This document shows positions 17,593 to 25,896 of a DNA stretch of 64,000 nt, piece after piece. The first letter of the stretch is position 1; each line of letters starts with the position of its first letter. The DNA is from Ignisphaera sp. (GTDB taxonomy: Archaea; Thermoproteota; Thermoprotei_A; Sulfolobales; Ignisphaeraceae), in NCBI GenBank assembly GCA_038735125.1, contig JAVYNU010000006.1, forward strand, positions 1-64,000, read 5' to 3'. A model generated the notes under the pieces. The model was not told the origin of the DNA, ran no database searches, and saw nothing but the letters and a program-made list of their open reading frames with translations. Position numbers and translations under genes: made by a program.

Positions 17593-17703
17593 ATGGCTAT
17601 TCACTATAAAAATGATTTATCAATTAAGAGAACTCTAGAGGATACAGAGTATGAATATCTCCTATATGCTCAAATATGTCCAAACATTAGAAAAAGCATA
17701 TGA
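17593..17703 (+). CDS. Possible leaderless 36-aa leader peptide
   Basis: Short ORF beginning MAIHYKNDLSIKRTLEDTEY. It starts where a TATA box predicts the transcript end, and its 3' half overlaps the start of the 17651 gene in another frame. It could be a leader peptide coupling translation, or a chance ORF. The arrangement repeats that seen at 12797-12961. Confidence 0.25.
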   Translation: MAIHYKNDLSIKRTLEDTEYEYLLYAQICPNIRKSI

Positions 17704-18169
17704 AGATACGTTGAAGAAAGCAACTTCGGGCAAAGTTGATAAAAGATATCTACAAGTTTTATCAGAGGTAGTATCGTTTATAACCTCCGTTAGAACATTC
17801 CTGAGCAAGGCAATAGTAATGGATAAAACGTTTAGCAATATAAAGAATGGTAGGATATGCTTTAAGTGGTTTTACTATGAAAATGGTCCGATTGTATCAT
17901 TATCAAGAATTGAGCCTCAAATAAGCATTTCATATGATGGTACATCTATCACTGCCTCCTATCACAAAAACTCGATATCATTCAGTGAGAGAGAGATAAA
18001 AATAAAGTTCAATGAATTTAGCGATACTATTTTAATAAACGATGCTGATAATGCCATTACTAAGAGGTCTATCATTATGAGATTAATTGGAGAAGTTTCT
18101 ACAGCATTACTAAGGTACTCAGATGAATTTAGCGTCTGTGCTAAAGCTTCCAAGCTCCTATCATCATAA
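17651..18169 (+). CDS. Unknown 172-aa protein
   Basis: No family recognised. The N-terminal 55 residues are predicted helical (YVQTLEKAYEDTLKKA and a second helix). They are followed by a beta-rich stretch (ICFKWFYYENG, ISISYDGTSITASYH, REIKIKFNEFSDTILIN) and a C-terminal helix. The ATG at 17651 has a TAGAGGAT Shine-Dalgarno about 8 bases upstream. The 240 bases before the leader ORF hold no other gene. There are no membrane segments and no metal motifs. Confidence 0.5.
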   Translation: MNISYMLKYVQTLEKAYEDTLKKATSGKVDKRYLQVLSEVVSFITSVRTFLSKAIVMDKTFSNIKNGRICFKWFYYENGPIVSLSRIEPQISISYDGTSITASYHKNSISFSEREIKIKFNEFSDTILINDADNAITKRSIIMRLIGEVSTALLRYSDEFSVCAKASKLLSS

Positions 18170-18419
18170 TTAAGTCAGTCTCTTTCATTATCCCAAAAAA
18201 TAAGATCTATTTAGATTCATGCTGAGCAATCAAATTCCATAGATCCACACCGGCATTAACTGTACTAAAAACCTAATGCCAATTTTTCTGAGTTTTAAAC
18301 CCAGCAAAATATACACTATTTTAGGATATGTATATCAGGTAATGATGTTGTTTTTAACCTTTAGGTAAGACATTGAGATGATTATACATACAATTAGACA
18401 TTGTATTGGTATATCAAAG

Positions 18420-18471
18420 TCAGTTGGGGATTCTAACATCATTTCATCAGCTGAGGCACGGGCTTCATCAC
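18420..18471 (-). ncRNA. C/D-box guide sRNA
   Basis: Read on the minus strand: C box GTGATGA (18465-18471), a 14-nt guide, D' box CTGA (18447-18450), a 4-nt spacer, C' box ATGATGT (18436-18442), a 12-nt guide (TAGAATCCCCAA) and D box CTGA (18420-18423). This is the complete archaeal C/D sRNA layout for directing 2'-O-methylation. It begins only 8 bases after the stop of the ribbon-helix-helix gene on the same strand, so it may be processed from that message. The first guide is complementary to CTGAGGCACGGGCT, which resembles a conserved 16S rRNA segment; the target is not verified. Confidence 0.75.
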
Positions 18472-18479
18472 ATCCATGA

Positions 18480-19193
18480 TTAGACGAGTACTTGCCACTT
18501 CTTTAATGTTGTATTGTATACAAGTAATGCAGATTCCTTGAGTTTTTTAAAGAGTCGCATGTCTATTGCATCTAAGATTTTTTGCAATTCTTCATCATTA
18601 TTAGTATCCAAGCTTTCTATTTTTTTAATAAATTCATTCCAGTAAGCAGATTCTACTGCTATTCTCTCATCCTTTCCTTCAATAATTTTTGCCCCTTCTC
18701 TTTCAAGCTTGCTGAAAAAACTATCTCTATCCCTTATTCTTGTCGCAATGTCTCTTTCAAATATTACCTTTTGTTCACGAAGAATATCTATAGCTGATTT
18801 TCTGCCCCCTCCTTTCTTCTCCTTGGTCACAGATTTCTCAGCAACTTGATGAGATGAGGATATTTTTTCCTCTAGATTCTTTATTCTCTCTTCTAATATT
18901 TCTAGTCTCTCGATAAACTCGCTATACTTCCTATTGAGCTCATCTATTTTCGAAGTAAAAGGGTTAATTTTATCTTGTATTCTCCGTTCAAGAAGTTGCA
19001 CTATCTTATCGGCTGTCATAGTGACTGATTTCTCTGCTTTTTCTGCCACCTCTTTTGCTACGGTTTCCTTCCCTAAGCTTTTAACTATTAGGGCCCTAGC
19101 ATATTCAGAGACAGTTAGAAAACCTTCTGACTTAGCCTTGGCCAATAGTTCTTCATATGTTTTTTCATCAACTCTTATTATAATGGTTTTCAT
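18480..19193 (-). CDS. Ribbon-helix-helix protein with coiled coil and C-terminal domain
   Basis: A 237-aa protein. The first 45 residues form a CopG-type ribbon-helix-helix (MKTIIIRVDEKTYEELLAKA then a helix ending ALIVKSLG), which usually binds DNA as a dimer. Residues about 50-115 have the heptad pattern of a coiled coil (KIVQLLERRIQDKI ... IERLEILEERIKNLEEKI). A Lys/Gly linker leads to a helical C-terminal domain (KSAIDILREQKVIFERDIATR ... YWNEFIKKIESL). It may be a chromatin or transcription regulator; the target is unknown. A C/D sRNA follows 8 bases after the stop. Confidence 0.65.
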   Translation of the reverse strand: MKTIIIRVDEKTYEELLAKAKSEGFLTVSEYARALIVKSLGKETVAKEVAEKAEKSVTMTADKIVQLLERRIQDKINPFTSKIDELNRKYSEFIERLEILEERIKNLEEKISSSHQVAEKSVTKEKKGGGRKSAIDILREQKVIFERDIATRIRDRDSFFSKLEREGAKIIEGKDERIAVESAYWNEFIKKIESLDTNNDEELQKILDAIDMRLFKKLKESALLVYNTTLKKWQVLV

Positions 19194-19253
19194 TATTTAA
19201 CCTACAATTACTAGACTTGAGTATTATATTGCATAAAAAGCATTAAATTTTTA

Positions 19254-20447
19254 TCAAATTTCAACATATTTAAGCTGCTCTAATACATATTGCCTTATCT
19301 CATGAGGTTCAGGGAGCTGCGCCAATATTTTTCCGTCTTCTAACACCTTATTAAGCATGGGCTTTGCTATTTCGCCATTACTGCACATAATTGTTTTTCC
19401 TGGGATATCTACATAGTCTTCAATAATTGGTTTACATCTATATAATTGCTTAAACCCCGGAAGCTTACCCCGTTTTGTGATTGGAATCCACCTCCCTTCT
19501 TTTTCATCATAGATTTCTACAATATCCATACTTAAATCAACTGATGGTGGAAACGCTATTGATGTACCAACACCAAAAACATCTGCAACATCTCTTAATC
19601 TTTCTATATTGTCTTCATCAAGACCACCACTTATAACTATCTTAATGTTCTCATATCCGTGGAGTTTAAGGGTCCATCTAACTTCTTGAGCAATTAGGTA
19701 GATATCTCCTCTTCTGCTTCTTGGTGTATCAAGCCTAACTCCCCACAGTTTTTTCCCAAGGGCTTGTGCTGCAAGCAGGCTTTCATAGCGTTCATCATAA
19801 AATGTATCGACAAGAGCAATGCGGGGAACCTCCTCTGGCATCACACTGTCAAATGCTTTCCATGCTTTAACTGGATCTCCAAAAACTATTATTAACGCAT
19901 GTGGTATTGTTCCCTTTGGTTCGATACCGAGGTATTCTTTGCTAAAGGCTCCAGAAACGGCATCACAGCCCCCTATATAGGCTGCTCTATCTAATGCAGG
20001 TGCTATTGCTGGGTGTTGAACTCTTAGCCCAAAGAATACTACTTGTTTATTGCCAGCTTTTTTCTTTATCCTAGCTGCTTTTGTTGATACACTACTATAA
20101 AACCTCAATATGCCTAGTAATGATGTTTCTATTGTTATTATATCACATATTTTGCCTTCTAATACAGCTAGTGGTTGCAACGATGAAAACAATGTTCCCT
20201 CAGGCACGGAGTAAAGTGTTACATGTAAATTTTGTAATAGTGCTATAGCCTCTTCCAGACCTGTGAAAACAGCCCATTTGTAGTTATTCGGAAGACCATA
20301 TGCATGAATCTCATATCTGACAATTTTGTTGCAAAGATCATATCTTTCTAGTATCTCCCTGCTTCTAACGAAGTATATGTCTGTAGCATACCCCTTTTTA
20401 ATATCTTCTTCACTAAATATATAGAACCTTGGATTAGAACTTGTCAT
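19254..20447 (-). CDS. pncB: Nicotinate phosphoribosyltransferase
   Basis: Converts nicotinate and PRPP to nicotinate mononucleotide in NAD salvage; cytosolic. The 397-aa archaeal-type protein has FFGLRVQHPAIAPALDRAAYIGGCDAVSG, the pocket segment LVDTFYDERYESLLAAQALG, LWGVRLDTPRSRRGD and IVISGGLDEDNIERLRDVADVFGVGTSIAFP, all typical of the type II PRTase barrel. The N-terminus starts at the ATG (MTSSNPRFYIFSEEDIKKG). It is followed by a short gap and lies downstream of a small unknown gene and leuS on the same strand. Confidence 0.92.
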   Translation of the reverse strand: MTSSNPRFYIFSEEDIKKGYATDIYFVRSREILERYDLCNKIVRYEIHAYGLPNNYKWAVFTGLEEAIALLQNLHVTLYSVPEGTLFSSLQPLAVLEGKICDIITIETSLLGILRFYSSVSTKAARIKKKAGNKQVVFFGLRVQHPAIAPALDRAAYIGGCDAVSGAFSKEYLGIEPKGTIPHALIIVFGDPVKAWKAFDSVMPEEVPRIALVDTFYDERYESLLAAQALGKKLWGVRLDTPRSRRGDIYLIAQEVRWTLKLHGYENIKIVISGGLDEDNIERLRDVADVFGVGTSIAFPPSVDLSMDIVEIYDEKEGRWIPITKRGKLPGFKQLYRCKPIIEDYVDIPGKTIMCSNGEIAKPMLNKVLEDGKILAQLPEPHEIRQYVLEQLKYVEI

Positions 20448-20505
20448 TGAAGACTCCTTAAAAATCTGTGTATTATTGGGGAGATATTTTTATTTAAGCC
20501 TACCT

Positions 20506-20763
20506 TCACTTACTACTCTCTATTTTTATCCCCTTCTCTTCCGCTATTTTTCTTGGCATTATTGTGATTATGCCTGTTTCTTCTTCCTTAATAACAACAA
20601 ATTCTTTGCCATACTTATCAACAATATTCCTCGGCACATACAAGTTTAATGATAGTGTATAGTAATCATAACTATATGTCTTATCTCTTATACGCTTCTT
20701 ACCCACAATTCTTCGCACCTCCACAAGCCTAGCCTTTGTTCTTCCTCCCATCTCCGAACTCAT
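20506..20763 (-). CDS. Small basic protein, AbrB/SpoVT-like in part
   Basis: An 85-aa protein with a basic N-terminus (GRTKARLVEVRRIVGKKRIR) and a C-terminal segment SLNLYVPRNIVDKYGKEFVV followed by ITIMPRK. That segment resembles the swapped-hairpin AbrB DNA-binding fold, where RV.LPK.. is usual. The fit is partial, so the call is tentative. It lies between leuS and the nicotinate phosphoribosyltransferase gene on the same strand, about 60-70 bases from each. Confidence 0.45.
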   Translation of the reverse strand: MSSEMGGRTKARLVEVRRIVGKKRIRDKTYSYDYYTLSLNLYVPRNIVDKYGKEFVVIKEEETGIITIMPRKIAEEKGIKIESSK

Positions 20764-20832
20764 TATTTCTCACCATAGGGTTTTTCAGCTATTATTTAGC
20801 AAAATAAGCTTTACTGAGATAAAAAAGCGTTA

Positions 20833-23751
20833 TTACTCAACATATATACCGGGTCTCAGAGGTTGCGCTATCTTCTTCTTTGCTCCATAATCTGGTGCCG
20901 TTGGGTCTTCTGCATCATATATCATAACCCTTGCGTTGAGCCTCTTCTCGATATATATCTTCGCTATCTTTAAGGCATCTAACTCATCAATATCACTCTC
21001 CATATAGAGTTTCCTCAGATCCTCTGGAACTGCTACTGCAACATCATAGAGTGCCTTAATTACCTTTCCAAATTCTTTTTTACTCAAATTCATTTCTTTA
21101 GATACGTTATCTATTATATCATTCACTTTTAAACCGATTGATAATGTTTTAAGCACATTCTTCATAATCTTCTGCATATTCTTTGAAGCAACATATACAA
21201 CAACTAGGTTAATACTAGGCTTTTTCAAAGCTTTTGCTATGTTGTTTATGTGATCTATTATCGTATCAGCATATCTAAACGACATTAACATGTTTTTGTC
21301 GTATCCCTTAGGTAGCTCAAGTACCTCCGCCGTTATCCTACCTTCTGCAAATGTTTTGCTCCATATCTCTTCTGCTATATATGGTGTGTAAACGCTTATT
21401 AGACCAAGCCATATTTTAATCGCATTTATAATCCTCCTTGAGGGTGTTTCAACAAGCTTTAGATATGAATCTATCAGCTCTTTTATTTCATAGAATATCT
21501 TGATTCCTGCCTCCCTTAATTTGTACTCCTCCATTAACTCCACTATTTCGTTGACAATGTAATCGAATTTTGTGAAAAACAGTTGATCAAGAGTTGTTTC
21601 CTCTGCTCTTAGTCTAGACGCATTATTATAGATTTGGATTATCATATCGTGTATATCTAGCAATAGCTGAGGATATTCAGATTTACCTAATTTGCTAAGC
21701 ATATCCATGTCTATGTTTTCATCCTGATAAACCTCAGCATTCAATGCTAACAATAGCCTAACTATATCTGTCCCATATTCATCAATAAGATTCTTAAGAG
21801 GTATTATATTTCTTGCAGACTTGCTCATCTTCTGTTGTTTTATGAGAACCCATCCATTGGCTATTATACCCTTAGGCCATAGGCTACTTGGAAACAAAGC
21901 CACATGATTAAATATGAAGAATGTGAGGTGATTTGGAATCAAATCTTTACCACTAACCCTCATATCTAAGGGGTACCAATATAGGAATTCCTTTCTCAGA
22001 TCCTCAATATCCTTGCCTTTTGCATTTATTAACCTGGCTACACTTTCTGAATCACCCTTACCCAAGAATATATAATCCCAGAATTCCTTAGGCAATGCCT
22101 TAATCCCATGCAAAATCTCCCTAATTCTGTGAACCGCTGTGTAAAAAGCCATGTATATAGTTGAGTCGCTAAGACTTTCAATAATCCACTTTTCATCCCA
22201 AGGTAAAGGTGTTCCAAGTCCTCTAGTCCTCGCGCATGCCCTTCTTTTAAGCCAATCTATTGTTGCTTCGAATTGTGCCCGCGCCTCTGGAGGCACTATC
22301 TTCATTTTCTCTAAAGCTTCTCTTGCAACGGTCTTCCAAGATTCATTTCCATAATTTATAAACCACTGATCCTTTAGCAACTTCACAACAATTTCTGTAC
22401 CGCATCTGCAATAAACAGGTCTATTCAATATTTCATATACAATTACACCCAAGTTATTATTCACCATAAGGTTCTTCATAGCTTCTCGAGCATTCTTAAC
22501 AGGGCTGCCACATACCTCCTTCTCTATATATTCTCTGAATTGATCTAAAACCTTGAGATCTTTAATCATAAATCCTCTTTGATATTCTAGTGAATACACA
22601 TATCTGGTTGCTTCATCGAGCTTCTCCCTCTCTGTTTGCGATAAGATTTTGAATTGCTTTAATGCTTGATAAGCTGTAGCAATTCTTTCCCCATCAACTT
22701 CGATAATTACCTTTGGCGCTATACCACTAACAAATTCTTTTAGTTTCTCATTGCTCTTAATATCCTCCAAGGCAATAGCATCATAAGGTGCATGAGCAGG
22801 GACACTCATAACAATACCTGTAGCAAATGATGTATCAACAAATGGCGCAGACAATACAGGTACTCTTTCTCCTGTAATTGGATTTGTGACAAATATACCA
22901 ATAAGAGAATTTCCTAAAAACCTATCCACAACCTCGAAGTCTAACTGATATTTAAGTCTCGAGGCAGCATCTTCTCCAACTATCCATAAATCTCCATTAT
23001 TTAACCTTATTTTTAGATAGTACCTATCTGGATTCACCCATATGTTGGTCACGCCAAATATAGTCTCGGGTCTCAATGTAGCTGTTGGATATGCCACACC
23101 ATTCTCGTCCCTAAATAGTATTGCCACAAATTCTCCTATCTCTGGCTCAACATCACCCTTGGTGTCATGCATTCCCACAGGCATTTCATGTCTTGGACAC
23201 CATCCTACGGGGTGCGTACCTCTCTCTATGTACCCTTTCTCATAGAGTGTAAGAAATTGCCATTGTATAAATGATTTATAGTCTTCATCTATGGTTGTGA
23301 ATTCTCTCCTCCAATCAATTGAGAGCCCGTAGAGCTTCATGACTTCCTTTGACACGCTATGAAAATATCTTGCCAAGTATAATGGATCCACCATTTTTTT
23401 GATATCTTCATCAGTTACACCATAAACATTCTTAAGCAGATAAATCAGATCCTTATCTCCATTTTCGATAGCCTCAGCCATTGTTATTATTGGTGTTCCT
23501 GTATAGTGAAATCCCATTGGAAATAATACATTGTATCCCTGCAATCTTTTGAACCTAGCTATGATATCAGCTATAAGATAAGTTCTTCCATGGCCTATGT
23601 GAATAGGTCCATTAGGGTACATGTAGGCAGCAGTTATGAAAAATTTTGGCTTGGAACTGTCTGGATCTGCTTGATACAGCTTTTCCTCGTTTAATATTTT
23701 ACTCCACTTATATGCTAGTTGAACAAAATATTCGTTAACGTTGTTAGCCAT
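20833..23751 (-). CDS. leuS: Leucyl-tRNA synthetase (archaeal type)
   Basis: Class I synthetase charging tRNA-Leu. HIGH motif in AAYMYPNGPIHIGHGRTYL, KMSKS motif in KQQKMSKSARN, and the CP1 editing domain between (TLRPETIFGVTNIWVNP and TGIVMSVPAHAPYDAIAL with the editing Asp). The C-terminal tRNA-binding extension reaches YIEKRLNARVMIYDAEDPTAPDYGAKKK. About 972 aa, normal for archaeal LeuRS. The ATG at 23751 is preferred over an in-frame GTG at 23775 because AAGGTAG lies about 10 bases before it. A TATA-like TAATTTATTAAAG lies further upstream. Confidence 0.96.
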   Translation of the reverse strand: MANNVNEYFVQLAYKWSKILNEEKLYQADPDSSKPKFFITAAYMYPNGPIHIGHGRTYLIADIIARFKRLQGYNVLFPMGFHYTGTPIITMAEAIENGDKDLIYLLKNVYGVTDEDIKKMVDPLYLARYFHSVSKEVMKLYGLSIDWRREFTTIDEDYKSFIQWQFLTLYEKGYIERGTHPVGWCPRHEMPVGMHDTKGDVEPEIGEFVAILFRDENGVAYPTATLRPETIFGVTNIWVNPDRYYLKIRLNNGDLWIVGEDAASRLKYQLDFEVVDRFLGNSLIGIFVTNPITGERVPVLSAPFVDTSFATGIVMSVPAHAPYDAIALEDIKSNEKLKEFVSGIAPKVIIEVDGERIATAYQALKQFKILSQTEREKLDEATRYVYSLEYQRGFMIKDLKVLDQFREYIEKEVCGSPVKNAREAMKNLMVNNNLGVIVYEILNRPVYCRCGTEIVVKLLKDQWFINYGNESWKTVAREALEKMKIVPPEARAQFEATIDWLKRRACARTRGLGTPLPWDEKWIIESLSDSTIYMAFYTAVHRIREILHGIKALPKEFWDYIFLGKGDSESVARLINAKGKDIEDLRKEFLYWYPLDMRVSGKDLIPNHLTFFIFNHVALFPSSLWPKGIIANGWVLIKQQKMSKSARNIIPLKNLIDEYGTDIVRLLLALNAEVYQDENIDMDMLSKLGKSEYPQLLLDIHDMIIQIYNNASRLRAEETTLDQLFFTKFDYIVNEIVELMEEYKLREAGIKIFYEIKELIDSYLKLVETPSRRIINAIKIWLGLISVYTPYIAEEIWSKTFAEGRITAEVLELPKGYDKNMLMSFRYADTIIDHINNIAKALKKPSINLVVVYVASKNMQKIMKNVLKTLSIGLKVNDIIDNVSKEMNLSKKEFGKVIKALYDVAVAVPEDLRKLYMESDIDELDALKIAKIYIEKRLNARVMIYDAEDPTAPDYGAKKKIAQPLRPGIYVE

Positions 23752-23835
23752 GCATGAACTACCTTTATGTATCACTTTAGTTCTTTAATAATTTATTAAA
23801 ATAATTTTAAATTTTAAATTAAGAAATTAGATTGG

Positions 23836-24063
23836 TTGAAAATATTGAGTAGGTGTACCACTGGAAGAAATATTGTAAAGGTTGTTATGTACTCAACTAT
23901 ATTTGTAGCCTTGATAGATGCGATTATCCTACTTATTCTAAGTTTCATAAACATATTACGAAAAATTCTTGGTGATGGGTTTTCACTATCACTGTTGATT
24001 TTCATTGGTCTCCTCATCATCTATGGACTCTATATATTTTCACGTAGAATTCTAAACTTGTGA
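23836..24063 (+). CDS. Small two-helix membrane protein
   Basis: Up to 75 aa if it starts at TTG 23836; an in-frame ATG at 23887 would give a shorter form. Two hydrophobic helices are predicted (VVMYSTIFVALIDAIILLILSF and LSLLIFIGLLIIYGLYIF) with basic ends (SRRILNL). It lies alone between leuS and an sRNA, with no recognised family and an uncertain start. Confidence 0.4.
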   Translation: MKILSRCTTGRNIVKVVMYSTIFVALIDAIILLILSFINILRKILGDGFSLSLLIFIGLLIIYGLYIFSRRILNL

Positions 24064-24116
24064 CCCATTAATGTTTAAAACATATATTGCTGTGAGTAGA
24101 ATCATATATAGGATAA

Positions 24117-24172
24117 GTGATGATCTTGGTCGTAGCCGATGGACCTTTAATGAGGAATTTGGTAGCCTCTGA
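24117..24172 (+). ncRNA. C/D-box guide sRNA
   Basis: C box GTGATGA (24117-24123), 12-nt guide TCTTGGTCGTAG, degenerate D' box CCGA (24136-24139), 10-nt spacer, degenerate C' box ATGAGGA (24150-24156), 12-nt guide ATTTGGTAGCCT, D box CTGA (24169-24172). The terminal C and D boxes are perfect and both guides are exactly 12 nt. A TATA-like ACATATATTG (about 24080-24089) lies about 32 bases upstream of the C box. It ends 34 bases before the likely start of the next gene. Confidence 0.6.
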
Positions 24173-24206
24173 AATGGGATGACGAAACTTGCCCCCTACA
24201 GATTTG

Positions 24207-25091
24207 ATGAAGATATTATCGCGAACGGACCATATAGCACATAGTTTCCTTATGTTTATGCAGAGCATCGGTTTTTCTGATGGACAAGGAGACGAGCTTG
24301 TGAATATTTTTCCCTATACATCTAATGTTATATGGGGAGAAGAGCACCTTCTTTGCCTAGGAATGTCTGTATGCTATCCCATTGACAGTGATAAGGTTCT
24401 CAAACATCATTCAAAAAGTTTTGAATATGACGGTTTTTCTTTTGAGTTCTCAATTGAAAGCTCCATCTATTGCTTGGATAATCTTTGTAAAATATGTGGA
24501 AGCAATAATTACATCACCATTTATTCTTCTAAAAAGTTCGAGTCTCTGCAAATAGTTAGAGCTAAGCCTTTTGCATTATTAAAGGCTGAATTAGCGATGA
24601 CCAGCGGATTATCATCAGTCATAGCCATTAACATACTGGAAGAAAAAAAGTCGGGTTTATCTATAGTTTTTAAGGATCCAGCTAGAATTGCATATTCAAG
24701 TCGTCATCACATCTCTATCGAATACCATGGGGATTGCATGTATGTATCAAGAGAGCCTGTGGTACCAGCCGTTAGGAGATTACTTGTAGAGACAGCTATA
24801 CACAGATCTAACATAGCCATTGGCAAATTACATTATACACCTCTTATAGAGGTTGTCGACCCATATTCAATTCTAATTCCACATAACTTCTATAATCGTT
24901 GCATAGAAATGACTTCGTACAACATTACCAGCAATGCTATCAACAGCATCATTAAGGTTTATGGCAGTAGGGTCATGAAAATTCAAATAGATGATGTCGA
25001 ATATGATTATAGGCATAACGTTATAAGAATGGCTATGGCACCATTATCTGAATCCCAAATAAGACTTTGTCTACAACCAAAAATAGTTTGA
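24207..25091 (+). CDS. Unknown 294-aa protein
   Basis: No family recognised. From the ATG at 24207 the protein begins MKILSRTDHIAHSFLMFM; a TTG at 24189 would add six residues. A zinc-finger-like pair (CLDNLCKICG) lies near residue 90, but only three or four cysteines are present. The rest alternates strand and helix (YITIYSSKKFESLQIVRAKPFALLKAELAM, then IIKVYGSRVMKIQIDDVEYDY near the end). A C/D sRNA lies immediately upstream on the same strand, so the two may share a transcript. The stop is 4 bases from the convergent PDO stop. Confidence 0.5.
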   Translation: MKILSRTDHIAHSFLMFMQSIGFSDGQGDELVNIFPYTSNVIWGEEHLLCLGMSVCYPIDSDKVLKHHSKSFEYDGFSFEFSIESSIYCLDNLCKICGSNNYITIYSSKKFESLQIVRAKPFALLKAELAMTSGLSSVIAINILEEKKSGLSIVFKDPARIAYSSRHHISIEYHGDCMYVSREPVVPAVRRLLVETAIHRSNIAIGKLHYTPLIEVVDPYSILIPHNFYNRCIEMTSYNITSNAINSIIKVYGSRVMKIQIDDVEYDYRHNVIRMAMAPLSESQIRLCLQPKIV

Positions 25092-25095
25092 TCTT

Positions 25096-25821
25096 TTACA
25101 ACTCTAGTTGTGCTAGTCTCTTTACTGCTTTAAGCAACTGTGTCTCATATGGTAATCCAACAAACACAACTCTACCATTTATTGCAATTGTGGGAACAGT
25201 TGTAACAGCATATTTATCTGCTATATCTGGATTCTCATATGCCTCAACAACTACAGATTTTACATTGTTGAACCCATACAATTTACTGGCATATGCAAAC
25301 ATATTTGCCAGCAAGACAGCATATGGACAGTAGGGACATGGTGGTGTCACAATAGTTTCGATAATGGCTTTGCCCTTCAACTTGGATAATTCATTGATAG
25401 TTGTCGTAGAAAGTCCATGATCGCTTGTGCTTATTCTAATGATTGTTTCAACTAACGCTTTAATTTCTTCTCCTGCTGGCATTCCATAGTACGTTATAGC
25501 ACCATCGAGAAGCAGTATGGTTGGTACCCTACTAACATCGTATTTCTTGAACATTTCAGTGCTTGTTTCTAAATCGTATTTTTCAATTATGATGGCTTTC
25601 TCGGAACCTATTGGCGGACTTGCTTCAATTAAAACATTCAGCAACTTTTCTGTCTCTAAGCATGAGAAACATTGCCTATTATTCCCAGTTGTGAAAAGCT
25701 TTAGTTTGACCTGTGTCTTCATATCCCTTAACGTTTCTTTAAGTGCTTCAATATCACTATCTGTGACATCAAACTTGAACATCTCTTCAATGTATGGTGG
25801 TAAAGCATATTCTGATGTCAT
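25096..25821 (-). CDS. pdo: Protein disulfide oxidoreductase (two-thioredoxin-fold PDO)
   Basis: Hyperthermophile thiol-disulfide exchange protein that forms or isomerises cytosolic disulfides. The 241-aa sequence has two thioredoxin units: the first with CFSC in NNRQCFSCLETEKLL and cis-Pro in SRVPTILLLDG, the second with CPYC in TPPCPYCPYAVLLAN and cis-Pro in TTVPTIAINGRVVF. Both active sites are complete. The length and the CPYC second site match archaeal PDO. It is likely monocistronic. Confidence 0.9.
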   Translation of the reverse strand: MTSEYALPPYIEEMFKFDVTDSDIEALKETLRDMKTQVKLKLFTTGNNRQCFSCLETEKLLNVLIEASPPIGSEKAIIIEKYDLETSTEMFKKYDVSRVPTILLLDGAITYYGMPAGEEIKALVETIIRISTSDHGLSTTTINELSKLKGKAIIETIVTPPCPYCPYAVLLANMFAYASKLYGFNNVKSVVVEAYENPDIADKYAVTTVPTIAINGRVVFVGLPYETQLLKAVKRLAQLEL

Positions 25822-25896
25822 TTCTTGTTCACCGTTACTCGAGATACTCTAACATCTTCCTGATTCTACTTAAAAGCATTTCTCATGTGAAAATCG

